Shown piece by piece: positions 51,516 through 59,963 of a DNA stretch of 64,000 nucleotides. Each line of letters begins with the position of its first letter. Position 1 is the stretch's first letter. The notes beneath the pieces are model-generated. The model saw only the letters and a list, made by a program, of their open reading frames with translations, did not search any database and had not been told where the DNA came from. Origin of the DNA: Planctomycetota bacterium (lineage in GTDB: Bacteria > Planctomycetota > UBA1135 > UBA2386). The stretch spans positions 1-64,000 of the forward strand of contig JANQJF010000045.1 in assembly GCA_028281765.1 (NCBI GenBank), given 5' to 3'. Both the position numbers and the translations under genes were made by a program.

Positions 51516-52823
51516 TTACGCGTGGTGTTCTTGGAGGCCGCGGAAGCGCGGGAACACGGTCGGGTCGTCGAGCGCCGCTTGCAGCACGAGGGTGGCCGCG
51601 CCGCGCGCGATGCTCTCGATGCCGAGCGAGCTCAGGACGAACCGCGACTGCGTCACGGATGCCAGCGGCACGCGTTGGTTCAGGTGCTCACGCAGGGGGC
51701 GCAGGAGCAGTTCGCCGGCGCGGGTGAGGCTGCCGCCGAACACGACCGTCGCCGGGTTGAAGAGGTTCAGCAGCGCCGCGACGCCGATCGCGAGATGGTG
51801 ACCGGCCTCTTCGAGGACCGAGCGCGCGAGCGCGTCGCCCTCGAACGCCGATTCGACGATCTTGCTGACGGTCATGCTGCGACGGGGAAGAGTCGTGTTC
51901 GGATCGTCCTTGGTGAGCGCGCGCGCGCGCTCGATCAGGTGATTCGTGCCGACGAGCAGGTTGAGGCATCCATCGAGACCACAGACGCAGCGGCCGGCCG
52001 AGGGGTCGACCGGGATGTGGCCGATTTCGCCGGCGATGCCCGTCGTGCCGCGGTAGATGTCGCCGTGGATGATCAGGCCCGCGCCGACGCCGGTCGCGAC
52101 CTTGATGAACGCGAGGTCGCGGCCGTCCTGGCCGGCACCCCACCAGCGTTCGGCGAGGGCGCCGAGGTTCGCGTCGTTCTCGATTGCGACCGGCACGCGG
52201 TACGCGGCCTCGAGCCGCTGGACCGGATTCTGGCCGCGCCAGCGCGGCAGAAACACGGGGCTGATGCTGTCCGAGTCCTGCGGGTCGACCGGGCTCGGCA
52301 CGGCGACGCCGATGCCGACCAGGTTGCTCGGCGCGACCTTGGCTTCGGCGAGGGCTTCGTCGAGCAGTTCGCGCACGAGCTCGAACGCGCCGTCGGGGTC
52401 GTTGCGGACGTCGTGCAGCTTGGAGCGCCACACCTTGACGCGCGCGCGGAGATCGGTGACCGCGACGGAGACCGCAGTCGCGCCCATGTCGACGCCCGCG
52501 ATCGAGAGTGCGTCGTCGTCGAATCGCAGCAGGATGGGGCGCCGGCCGCCACGCGAGTCGCCGGATCCCGCTTCGTGAACGAGGCCGGTTTCGAGCAGGT
52601 CGGACACGATCGCGGAAATCGACGAACGGCTCAGGCCGGTCTGACGCGCCAGGTCGGCGCGCGAGATCAGCTTCTCGCACCAGATCATCCGGAGCAGCAG
52701 CGCTCGGTGCTGCGCGCGCACGGCGGATGCGCCGAACACCTGCGAGTTGATGTTCTCACTGAACCCGCTCGCGCCGGCGGTACGGATGCGTCTGTCCAAG
52801 GCGTGTCGAAGCTTCTTAGGCAC
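51516..52823 (-). CDS. ROK-family transcriptional regulator of the beta-glucan locus
   Basis: A 435-residue protein with GTG start. The N-terminal winged helix-turn-helix (about 54-80; ISRADLARQTGLSRSSISAIVSDLLETG) is followed by a ROK fold: GVDMGATAVSVAVTD phosphate loop, GIAGEIGHIPV and the zinc-type segment CVCGLDGCLN. The last is usually CxCGxxGCxE; here Glu is replaced by Asn. ROK repressors of the XylR/NagC class bind inverted repeats and sense sugars or sugar phosphates. Operator-like sites lie just upstream (52828-52848) and before the divergent gene (53042-53062), consistent with autoregulation. It is first in the operon with phosphorylase, symporter and GH17. No Shine-Dalgarno is evident before the GTG. 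Confidence 0.9.
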   Translation of the reverse strand: MPKKLRHALDRRIRTAGASGFSENINSQVFGASAVRAQHRALLLRMIWCEKLISRADLARQTGLSRSSISAIVSDLLETGLVHEAGSGDSRGGRRPILLRFDDDALSIAGVDMGATAVSVAVTDLRARVKVWRSKLHDVRNDPDGAFELVRELLDEALAEAKVAPSNLVGIGVAVPSPVDPQDSDSISPVFLPRWRGQNPVQRLEAAYRVPVAIENDANLGALAERWWGAGQDGRDLAFIKVATGVGAGLIIHGDIYRGTTGIAGEIGHIPVDPSAGRCVCGLDGCLNLLVGTNHLIERARALTKDDPNTTLPRRSMTVSKIVESAFEGDALARSVLEEAGHHLAIGVAALLNLFNPATVVFGGSLTRAGELLLRPLREHLNQRVPLASVTQSRFVLSSLGIESIARGAATLVLQAALDDPTVFPRFRGLQEHHA

Positions 52824-52827
52824 GGAC

Positions 52828-52848
52828 TTAGTCTACTTGATGAACAAA
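52828..52848. promoter_or_regulatory. ROK-type operator, site 4 (TTAGTC-N9-AACAAA)
   Basis: Two mismatches to the consensus with identical 6-9-6 spacing. It is located 4 bp upstream of the ROK GTG on the minus strand, a position suited to autorepression. Its half-sites equal those of site 3 (15203-15223) read on the opposite strand. Confidence 0.62.
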
Positions 52849-53041
52849 CTCTTCGGCTAGCCCTTCGTCGGACAAAGCTGCGATGCGGTCGATCCGGTCG
52901 ACCGCCACATCACCTCAAGATACTGATTTGACAGTGGATACGCAAGGGATTGCGTTCGAGCAGATCGGATTCGGGGGATCGATCCGTCCCAAGGAAGGAG
53001 TCGGATGAAATCCAGGGCTTGACGGGCTCGACGATCCATCG

Positions 53042-53062
53042 TTAGTTTCTTGTCCGAACTAA
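53042..53062. promoter_or_regulatory. ROK-type operator, site 5 (perfect TTAGTT-N9-AACTAA)
   Basis: A perfect inverted repeat 46 bp upstream of the ATG at 53109. The half-sites resemble the outer arms of the Bacillus xyl operator bound by XylR, a ROK protein. It lies in the 285-bp divergent region with site 4. Confidence 0.82.
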
Positions 53063-53108
53063 GTCCTCAACGACCACAACCCACCAACCTCGTCTGCCGA
53101 GGATCGAC

Positions 53109-54140
53109 ATGAGAATCACACCGCGCACGACTCTCCTCGCCGCCATGCTTCTGGCTCCGGCTGGCCTGGCGCAAAACCTCCTGACCAACCCCGGCTTCGA
53201 GACCGGCGATTTTACCGGCTGGAACAACTTCGCGCCTCTGAGCGTGTTCGTGGAAGGGGCAAACCCGCCCGACGTCGACCCGTTCGACGGCAACTTCTCC
53301 GGCAAGCTGTTCGGTGACTTCGTCCCGGGCGTCACGGCGACCGGCATGTTCCAAGCGTTCCCCGCCACGCCGGGAGATCAGTTCGTCATGGACTGCTGGT
53401 CCCGTCAGTTCGGCGGCGACACGATGATCGGTGTCGGCGCGCCCAACGACAACTGGGTCGTCATGAAGATGGCGTTCTTCGACGCCGGTGGGGCCGAGGT
53501 CGGCGCCGCCGAGCGCACGATCATGGATGGCACCTTCCCGGCCAACACGTGGATCGACAACGCCCCTGTCACCGGCACGGCCCCCGCGGGCACCGCGACC
53601 GTGCAGGCGTTCATCCTGTTCATCCAGCCGAACTTCGACCCGGGCGCGTGCCAGGTCGACGAGATCACGTTCGCTCCGGTTTCGGCCGGCACCTACCCGG
53701 GCACGGGCGAGGACCTCTGGCTCTCGACGGCTCTGAACGGCGACACGCTGACCTACGGCCCGACCAACGACGTCAAGCTCGTCAACCCCGGTGACTTTAT
53801 CGAGGTCAACGTCTCGTCGCCGTCGCAGAACAGCGACTTCGGCCTGTTCAGCTTCATCATCTTCTCGCAGCTGTTCAGCACGGGTTTCCCGCCGGTGCCG
53901 TTCTTCGTGTTCCCCGAGCTCTACTTCGACTTCACGCAGCCGATCATCCTGCTGCAGGGTGGCGTCTCCTCGCCGATCGGTTCGCCGGTCATCAACCCGA
54001 ACGGTGGCACCTCGCTCTACTTCGAGTGTCCCCCGGGACTCGGTGGCATGAGCCTGATGATGCAGGCTCTGGTCGTCGATCCGGTCACCGCAAACGCCTT
54101 CTACGCCGCGACGGACGGCCACGAGTTGCGCTTCCAGTAG
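53109..54140 (+). CDS. secreted protein with one jelly-roll module, divergent from the ROK operon
   Basis: A 343-residue protein with signal peptide (TTLLAAMLLAPAGLAQ). One NLLTNPGFETGDFTGW module (about 20-195) is of the kind found in the 10.7-16.4 kb genes. A C-terminal beta domain of about 145 residues follows (DLWLSTALNGDTLTYGP to DGHELRFQ), and the next gene has the same domain. It sits 46 bp after a perfect ROK-type operator. It is probably a glycan-binding surface protein induced with glucan metabolism; no catalytic motif is seen. Confidence 0.83.
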   Translation: MRITPRTTLLAAMLLAPAGLAQNLLTNPGFETGDFTGWNNFAPLSVFVEGANPPDVDPFDGNFSGKLFGDFVPGVTATGMFQAFPATPGDQFVMDCWSRQFGGDTMIGVGAPNDNWVVMKMAFFDAGGAEVGAAERTIMDGTFPANTWIDNAPVTGTAPAGTATVQAFILFIQPNFDPGACQVDEITFAPVSAGTYPGTGEDLWLSTALNGDTLTYGPTNDVKLVNPGDFIEVNVSSPSQNSDFGLFSFIIFSQLFSTGFPPVPFFVFPELYFDFTQPIILLQGGVSSPIGSPVINPNGGTSLYFECPPGLGGMSLMMQALVVDPVTANAFYAATDGHELRFQ

Positions 54141-54239
54141 TCGCTTTCCATTCGAACCAAGCTTCCGACTCGGGGTCGATCGTCAGCCCGCTGAGATCCG
54201 CGCTCGAGTCCATCAAACTCATTCCCCCGACGAATCGAC

Positions 54240-55265
54240 ATGAAACTCACTTCGTGCACGACTCTCCTGGCCGCTCTGCTGCTCGCACCGGTCGGGATGT
54301 CCCAGAACCTGCTGACGAACCCCGGCTTCGAGAACGGTGACTTCTCCGGCTGGTCCACCTTCGGCGGCACCGGCGTCGACCTGTTCAACCCGCCCGAGTT
54401 CGATCCGCTGAGCGGAGCGTTCCTCGCCAAGGTGTTCGGCGACTTCAACCCGGCCTTCTCGGTGAGCGGCATTTTCCAGTCGTTCCCGGCGACCGCCGGA
54501 CAGTCCTTCACGATGGACTGCTGGTCCCGCCACTGGTCCGGCGACCCGATGACGGGTGCCGGCAACCCCAACGACAACTGGGCCCTGATGAAGATCGCGT
54601 TCTTCGACGCGGGTGGCACAGAGATTGGCGGCGTCGAGCAGCTCATCTGCGACGGCTCGTTCCCGCAGGACGTTTGGATCGACAACCCGCCGGTTTCCGG
54701 CGTCGCGCCTCCGGGCACGACCTCGGTGCAGCCGTTCATCCTCTTCCTGCAGCCGGCCCTCGACGGTGGCGCGGTGCAGATCGACGACGTCGAGTTCTTC
54801 GGTCCTCCGGCCGAGTCGTACCCGGGCACCGGCGAAGACCTGCGGCTCTTCTCCGCGCTGAACGGTGCGTTTCTCACGGGTGGTGCCGGCAACGACATCA
54901 AGCAGGTCGCCGCGGGCGATCTGATCGAGCTGAACGTTCGCTCCTCGGGTGGCACGTTCGACGCGTTCCCCTTCATCGTGTTCGCGCAGCTCTTCCCGAC
55001 CGGTTTCCCGGCGACGCCGAACCCGATCTTCCCGAGCCTCTACTTCGACTTCATCACTGGCGCGCCGCTCGTCCTGCTGCAGGCCGGCCTGGCGTCGCCG
55101 ATCGGCTCGCCGCTGATCGCCCCGAATGGCGGCACGTCGCTCTACTTCGTCACCCCAATCGGTCTGGGTGGAACGAGCTTGATGGTGCAAGGGCTGGTCG
55201 TCGACCCGTCCACCGCGAGTGCGTTCTACGCCGCGACGAGCGGTCACGAACTGCAGTTCCAGTAA
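54240..55265 (+). CDS. secreted protein with one jelly-roll module, tandem paralogue of 53109-54140
   Basis: A 341-residue protein with signal peptide (TTLLAALLLAPVGMSQ). It has the same two-domain order as its neighbour: NLLTNPGFENGDFSGW module, then DLRLFSALNGAFLTGG to SGHELQFQ. The two are collinear over nearly their whole length and clearly arose by tandem duplication. No operator is found in the 99-bp spacer, so it is probably transcribed from the 53109 promoter. A T-run terminator lies 206 bp downstream. Role inferred as glycan binding. Confidence 0.83.
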   Translation: MKLTSCTTLLAALLLAPVGMSQNLLTNPGFENGDFSGWSTFGGTGVDLFNPPEFDPLSGAFLAKVFGDFNPAFSVSGIFQSFPATAGQSFTMDCWSRHWSGDPMTGAGNPNDNWALMKIAFFDAGGTEIGGVEQLICDGSFPQDVWIDNPPVSGVAPPGTTSVQPFILFLQPALDGGAVQIDDVEFFGPPAESYPGTGEDLRLFSALNGAFLTGGAGNDIKQVAAGDLIELNVRSSGGTFDAFPFIVFAQLFPTGFPATPNPIFPSLYFDFITGAPLVLLQAGLASPIGSPLIAPNGGTSLYFVTPIGLGGTSLMVQGLVVDPSTASAFYAATSGHELQFQ

Positions 55266-55470
55266 GCCGCTAGGCACTGGCTTCTCGGATGGAAGGGAGT
55301 GCCCCCAGCGCTCCCGAGGGAGTTCGAGGCTTCGGTCTCGACTCCCGGCCGGGGTCCTTTCCCCCCGCCCCCGGTTTGGTGCACAGCTGACGGCCGTCGC
55401 AATGCGGCCTACACGCACGAGCTAAGCATTCCAGTGAAGACACTCGTCTCTGCTTGAGTGGGAAACCGAA

Positions 55471-55499
55471 GGGGCTCCGCATCGCGGAGCCCCTTTTTT
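55471..55499 (+). terminator. rho-independent terminator after the 53-55 kb secreted genes
   Basis: A perfect 10-bp stem (GGGGCTCCGC / GCGGAGCCCC) with a 3-nt loop (55471-55493) is followed directly by six T residues. It is the clearest intrinsic terminator in the window. Confidence 0.92.
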
Positions 55500-55569
55500 G
55501 TGGCTTGAGGGGCGGGACTTCGCGGTGCGCACGCGAACTGGTGGAGATCCGAGATGGCGTGTAAGGAAC

Positions 55570-55731
55570 GTGGTAGCCGTTTTCGGGCCCGGACCCGGGC
55601 CCGAAAACGTACCACGGAACGGGACACGGTCGCCGTTCCACGAAACCCCTGCGGCACGATGGATGACCGTGACCCGCTGCACGTGTCCCGCCCGCGGTAC
55701 GTGAACGGGTCCGGGTCCGGGCCCGAAAACG
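55570..55731. repeat. compound inverted-repeat element
   Basis: Segment A (55578-55598) is exactly complementary over 21 bp to A'' (55711-55731). Its first 15 bases also pair with A' (55595-55609). GTGGTA (55570-55575) and TACCAC (55610-55615) extend the A-A' hairpin. Between A' and A'' lie two further inverted pairs: GGAACGG/CCGTTCC at 55616-55639 and GGGACACG/CGTGTCCC at 55621-55628 and 55682-55689. It could be a dispersed intergenic repeat or a structured RNA. Confidence 0.7.
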
Positions 55732-55777
55732 AGTTCCCACACGACGTACGCACGACTTTCCCCTCTCGGCCGATATC

Positions 55778-56320
55778 GTGCGCCACGTGACCGATCCTCT
55801 CGCTCCCGAGTTGCGGCTGACTCGCACCCTCACGCGACTGATCCTCGTCGTCGCGATCCTCACGGCTCCGATCTTCGTATTCGGCGAAGGCTTCGAAGCG
55901 AAATACATCGCGCGAGTCGCGGCGTCCAACGGACTCTGCGTCGCGCTGTGTCTCGGGCTGCTGGGCCTGCTGAAGTCGCGACGAGCCGATCTCGGTCCGG
56001 GTCTGCTCGTGGTCGGGTTGCTCGCTCTCGTCGGGGCGCTCGCGTGGTTCAACGGCGAACGCGTGCACGTCAACGTGGTGAACTTCGTGCTCGTCGCGGT
56101 CCTCGCCGCCGCGGTGTCGACGCGCCGCATGCTCGTTGGCGTCGCGGTGTTCTCGGCGATCGAGATGGTCGCGATCGCCTGGGATCGCCCGTTTCCGGAG
56201 CCCGGTCACGACCTCGCGGAAGCGCGGTTCGAGGCGATCGCGCAGTTCCTGCCGACCTACTCGGTCATCGTGATCGTGCTCGGATTGCTGATGGGGCGGC
56301 GCGCAGTCGAGCATGAGTGA
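55778..56320 (+). CDS. multi-pass membrane protein of unknown function
   Basis: A 180-residue protein with about five to six membrane helices (LILVVAILTAPIFVFG, ASNGLCVALCLGLLGLL, GLLVVGLLALVGALAWF, VNVVNFVLVAVLAAAVS, VGVAVFSAIEMVAIAW, TYSVIVIVLGLLMG) and very short loops. The GTG at 55778 is used; a second GTG at 55787 is possible. The helix pattern resembles the N-terminal sensor part of some membrane kinases, but no catalytic domain follows. It could be a stand-alone protein or a truncated sensor. The stop overlaps the GTG of the following broken gene (GTGA). Confidence 0.62.
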   Translation: MRHVTDPLAPELRLTRTLTRLILVVAILTAPIFVFGEGFEAKYIARVAASNGLCVALCLGLLGLLKSRRADLGPGLLVVGLLALVGALAWFNGERVHVNVVNFVLVAVLAAAVSTRRMLVGVAVFSAIEMVAIAWDRPFPEPGHDLAEARFEAIAQFLPTYSVIVIVLGLLMGRRAVEHE

Positions 56321-56747
56321 CGCAGCGTTGCCCCAATTGCGACACCGAAGGTGTCGCGGCGTACTGTCCGCACTGCGGGCAGCGCCAAACGGGTCGGCTC
56401 ACGCTCTCCTGGCTGGCGGCCGTGTTCGTCACGCGCTTCCTCAGCACCGAGCGCGGTCTCGGCAAGACGCTGGTCGAGTTGACCGTTCGACCGGGGCGGC
56501 CGGCGCGAGACTACTTGGCCGGTCGTCGGCGGCGTTCACGCAGGTCCTCGTCCGCGTCTCGCCGTGGACGCACGCGGTCGTCAGCTACTCGCTCTACGCC
56601 GTCTACGCGGTGATCACGGTCGGTGGTTCGTCCGGTTGGCGCTGGCGATGCGTCGTCGCGGGCGTGCCCGCGGTCGTAGTCGGCGGTCTCAGCTTCTTCT
56701 ACACGCTCGCGCGTCTCACGATCTGGATGCTGACGACCGGCTTCTGA
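56317..56747 (+). pseudogene. broken DUF3667-type zinc-ribbon membrane protein
   Basis: Frame 1 (from GTG 56317) encodes CPNCDTEGVAAYCPHCGQ, then LTLSWLAAVFVTRF and VRPGRPARDYLAGRR, the conserved start of DUF3667 proteins. After about residue 70 it becomes Arg/Ser-rich nonsense. Membrane-helix coding resumes in another frame (SPWTHAVVSYSLYAVYAVITVGG, then VVAGVPAVVVGGLSFFYTLARLTIWM) up to the stop at 56747. Members of the family are usually longer, with more helices between these parts. An internal deletion that shifted the frame near 56520-56540 explains it. A sequencing error would explain the shift but not the missing middle. Confidence 0.72.
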
Positions 56748-56764
56748 GCGACGGGCCCGTGGGT

Positions 56765-58093
56765 CTACTTGTCGCCGGCGGGCTGCATCGACTCGAGCGA
56801 CTGCTGAATCGCCGTCAGCGCGGCTTCGATGCGCTCCAGCCGTGCCTCGAACGACTCGCTCGCGGCCGGTGTTCCGGTCGCGATGGGCAGCCCGTTGCCT
56901 TCGCGGGTGAGGTCGGAGTTGATGGTGAATCCGGGCGGCTCCGTCTCCCAGGAATCGACGCTCTGGGCCTTTTGATAGCCGTGGCGGAAGAGCATGTCGG
57001 TTTCGTCCGGCGTGAAGTGGTCGACCGAGAGCTCCAGGCCCTCGTCGAGAGTGACGAACCGGAAGTTGGCGCGCCACGCCCGTGTGAGCAGGTAGAGGTG
57101 CAGGATGTCTTCCGACACCATCGTGTAGCTCATCATCGTCACGGTGCGCGCGGCGATCTCGAGCGTGCTGCGGTTGACCTGCGCTCTACCGGGCAGGAGC
57201 GAGCCGTTGTGGACGACCCACATGTTGACCTCGACGTCCTTCCAGTCGAAGCCGGCCTTGATGGCCGACGCGTAGCCATCGACGACGTTTTGCGGAAAGA
57301 ACAGTGGGCGGATGACGGCGCCGTCGACGTGCAGTTCGTCGAGCTCGCCGGCGTCGAAGCGAGTCGGTGGGTACACGACCGGGATCGAAGCGGACGCGGC
57401 CAGCACCTTGCGAAACAGCTGGAGGGCCTTTTTGGTGCCGATGCTCGCGATCGCGCCCAGGTCCCAAATGCAGAAGTGTCCGATGTCGAGGTTGGTCGAG
57501 CCCACGTAGAGGCGGCGGCCTTCCGCGTGGCCCGCGGCTACCGCGCGCAGCAGCTCCATGTCCACGCCCTTCTCGATCGACTTCAGAAGTGGTCGGTTGT
57601 CCAACAGGGACTCGTCCCAGATCGCAGCCGACAGCAGGGACTTCTCGTGGTGCATGTCACTCGGCGAGATTCGGCGAAACAGGCTCTCCAGCCGATCGTC
57701 GAACTCGGGGCCCGCGAAGGCGAACGGTGCCATGAGTGCGCCGACGCTGACCCCGGTGACGATGCGGAACTCCGGGCGGTTGCCGCTGACAGTCCAGCCG
57801 GTGAGCACGCCGGCACCGAACGCGCCGTTGACCCCGCCCGAGCTCAGCGCGAGCACGTCGAAAATCGGTCGTTCACCTTCGGGCACCGGCAGCGCCGCGA
57901 ACTTCTCGCATGCATCGTCGAACGACGCCTGCATCTCGGGATTCGGGTAGCCGTCGATCGCGCGGATGTTCGGGAAGTCGGGCAGGGGCGGGATCGCGTC
58001 GTGCGTCCCGCCGACGGCCAGTCGACCGGGGAGTCCGCATGCGGTCGGGAGGAGAATCGCGAACGAGAGCGTGGCGAGAGGTCGGAGTGGCAT
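56765..58093 (-). CDS. patatin-like phospholipase lipoprotein
   Basis: A 442-residue lipoprotein (signal LATLSFAILLPTAC). The patatin fold has oxyanion loop SSGGVNGAFGAG (about 84-95), nucleophile GVSVG (Ser116) and the dyad Asp in HVDGA (Asp257). The STNLDIGHFCIWD and ASASIPVVYPP segments are family-typical. It should hydrolyse acyl esters of lipids in the periplasm or outer membrane. The C-terminal about 25 residues are a coiled coil. ATG 58093 is chosen at the lipoprotein signal. It lies 66 bp downstream of the purF stop. Confidence 0.88.
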   Translation of the reverse strand: MPLRPLATLSFAILLPTACGLPGRLAVGGTHDAIPPLPDFPNIRAIDGYPNPEMQASFDDACEKFAALPVPEGERPIFDVLALSSGGVNGAFGAGVLTGWTVSGNRPEFRIVTGVSVGALMAPFAFAGPEFDDRLESLFRRISPSDMHHEKSLLSAAIWDESLLDNRPLLKSIEKGVDMELLRAVAAGHAEGRRLYVGSTNLDIGHFCIWDLGAIASIGTKKALQLFRKVLAASASIPVVYPPTRFDAGELDELHVDGAVIRPLFFPQNVVDGYASAIKAGFDWKDVEVNMWVVHNGSLLPGRAQVNRSTLEIAARTVTMMSYTMVSEDILHLYLLTRAWRANFRFVTLDEGLELSVDHFTPDETDMLFRHGYQKAQSVDSWETEPPGFTINSDLTREGNGLPIATGTPAASESFEARLERIEAALTAIQQSLESMQPAGDK

Positions 58094-58159
58094 AGTCGTG
58101 GCTTCCGACGGACCATGCTCCTCGGCAGCCGTCGCGACCGCCACTGTGGAGTCGAGGAT

Positions 58160-59647
58160 CTACGCTCCGGCGCTCGCCTCGCGCGCGGCCTTCGCCTGGT
58201 CGTTGCGCAGCCGGGCGAGGTTGTCCAGGTATTCCTGGTCGATGTCCCCGGTGACGTATTCGCCGTCGAACACCGAGCACTCGAACTCGTCGATCAGCGG
58301 GTTGCCTTCGCGGGCGCAGTCGACGAGGTCCTCGAGGTCCTGATAGATCAGGAGGTCGGCGCCGATCTCGCGTGCGATCTGCTCGTTCGTGCGTCCCGGG
58401 GCGATCAGTTCGTGCGACGCCGGCATGTCGATGCCGTAGACGTTCGGGAACCGAACCGGCGGCGCCGCGGAGACGTAGTAGACCTTCTTCGCGCCGGCTT
58501 TCCGCGCCATCTGCACGAGCTGGCGGCAGGTCGTGCCGCGCACGATCGAGTCGTCGACGAGGCAAACGACCTTGCCTTGGAACTCGAGGCCGATCGGGTT
58601 GAGCTTCTTGCGCACGCTGCGCCGTCGCTCCTTCTGGCCCGGCATGATGAACGTGCGGCCGATGTAGCGATTCTTGATGAACCCTTCGCGGCACTTGATG
58701 CCGAGGGCCGCGGCCATCGCGGTCGCCGACGTGCGGCCCGAATCCGGGATCGGCATGATCACGTCGATGTCGTGATCCGGAAGCTCGCGGCGGATCTTGT
58801 CGGCGAGCTTCTCGCCCATGCGCAGCCGCGCCTTGTAGACGCTGATGCCGTCGACGACCGAGTCCGGGCGCGCGAGGTAGACGTGCTCGAAGATGCAGGG
58901 GGTGAGCTGTGCCGAAGGAGCGCACTGCCGCTCGTGGCGGTTTCCGTACTGATCGACGTAGATCGCTTCGCCCGGTGCGACGTCGCGGACCGTGTCGAAT
59001 CCGAGGGAGTCGAGCGCGACGGACTCGCTCGCGAAGATCGTCTCCACGCCGTCGACGGTGTCGCGACGACCGAGGATGAGCGGCCGAATCCCGTAAGGGT
59101 CGCGGAAGGTCACGATGCCGTGGCCGTGGATCAGCGCGACGGCGGCGTAGGCTCCCTTGCAGCGGCGATACACGTTCTCCACCGCGCGGAACACGGCGTC
59201 CGGAGTGAGCTCCGAGTCGCACGCGGCCTGCAGCTCGTGCGCGAACACGTTGAGCAGGACTTCGCTGTCGCTCGACGTGTTGATGTGCCGACGGTCGGTC
59301 GAGAAGACTTCCTTCGTCAGCTGCTCGGAGTTCGTCAGGTTGCCGTTGTGCGCGAGGCAGATGCCGAACGGGGCGTTGACGTAGAACGGCTGGGCCTCCG
59401 CCGCGCTCGAACAGCCAGCGGTCGGATAGCGACAGTGGCCGATACCCATTCGGCCGTTCAGGCGCTGCATGTGCCGGTCGTCGAAGACGTCCCGCACGAG
59501 CCCGTTGTCCTTCCGCATGCGCAGCAGGCCGTCGTCATCCGTGCAGATGCCCGCAGCGTCCTGACCGCGGTGCTGCAGCACGGTCAAGGCGTCGTAGAGG
59601 CTCTGATTGACGTTGCTCTTGGCGACGATGCCGACGATTCCGCACAT
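58160..59647 (-). CDS. purF: amidophosphoribosyltransferase
   Basis: A 495-residue enzyme of de novo purine synthesis that makes 5-phosphoribosylamine from PRPP and glutamine. It has N-terminal MCGIVGIV with nucleophile Cys2 (no propeptide), the glutamine-site region GHCRYPTAG and LAHNGNLTN, and the PRTase domain with [12 protein letters not shown] and the PRPP loop [13 protein letters not shown]. Cysteines that could hold a Fe-S cluster are not obvious. Length is normal for the family. No purine riboswitch is recognised upstream. Confidence 0.96.
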   Translation of the reverse strand: MCGIVGIVAKSNVNQSLYDALTVLQHRGQDAAGICTDDDGLLRMRKDNGLVRDVFDDRHMQRLNGRMGIGHCRYPTAGCSSAAEAQPFYVNAPFGICLAHNGNLTNSEQLTKEVFSTDRRHINTSSDSEVLLNVFAHELQAACDSELTPDAVFRAVENVYRRCKGAYAAVALIHGHGIVTFRDPYGIRPLILGRRDTVDGVETIFASESVALDSLGFDTVRDVAPGEAIYVDQYGNRHERQCAPSAQLTPCIFEHVYLARPDSVVDGISVYKARLRMGEKLADKIRRELPDHDIDVIMPIPDSGRTSATAMAAALGIKCREGFIKNRYIGRTFIMPGQKERRRSVRKKLNPIGLEFQGKVVCLVDDSIVRGTTCRQLVQMARKAGAKKVYYVSAAPPVRFPNVYGIDMPASHELIAPGRTNEQIAREIGADLLIYQDLEDLVDCAREGNPLIDEFECSVFDGEYVTGDIDQEYLDNLARLRNDQAKAAREASAGA

Positions 59648-59963
59648 GAAGACGCTGCAGCCGTGGTTGTTGCGCCGGGTCCGATGTCAGGATCCAGGCG
59701 GTGACACTCGGGTAAAGCCCGACGTTAGCCCCGCCGGCTGCCGGCGGCAACACGACAGCCGGATCCGTCGCCCCGGCTCGTGGCCGGATTCCGGCCCGGC
59801 GATACGCGGCCGGAGAAAGCGGCCGGAGAAAGCGGCCGGAGAAATCCGCGCCGCCCCTGTCACGTCTCGCCCGCCGAGGCACTTGCCTTGTCGTGCCCGT
59901 CCCGCCACGCGCGAGCGCCAGACGCGCTCTCGCACTGAGCCAAGAACGAGACGAGAACGAACG
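59648..59963. other. 316-bp divergent intergenic region between purF and a secreted gene
   Basis: It holds the promoters of both divergent genes by position; no clear -35/-10 pair is certain at this GC content. Three exact tandem copies of a 13-bp unit (GCGGCCGGAGAAA) lie at 59806-59844. Nothing else is recognised. Confidence 0.6.
59806..59844. repeat. three tandem copies of a 13-bp unit
   Basis: GCGGCCGGAGAAA is repeated exactly three times (59806-59818, 59819-59831, 59832-59844) in the purF/secreted-gene spacer. It is a likely slippage-prone microrepeat. Confidence 0.85.

Larger units (their letters stand above)
55266..55777. other. 512-bp intergenic region with terminator and palindromic repeat element
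   Basis: No convincing gene is present. The left part ends in a rho-independent terminator (55471-55499). The right part (55570-55731) holds long inverted repeats that can pair in two alternative ways. The antisense frames here give only low-complexity translations made by the repeats. Confidence 0.7.

Noticed and set aside
55409..56314. Minus-strand frame of 301 residues across the palindromic repeat
   Set aside because: Its GP/DP-rich part is produced by the inverted repeats and the rest is antisense to a membrane protein with a clear helix pattern.
59648..59963. Purine riboswitch ahead of purF
   Set aside because: No conserved three-way junction or loop motifs were recognised in the leader.
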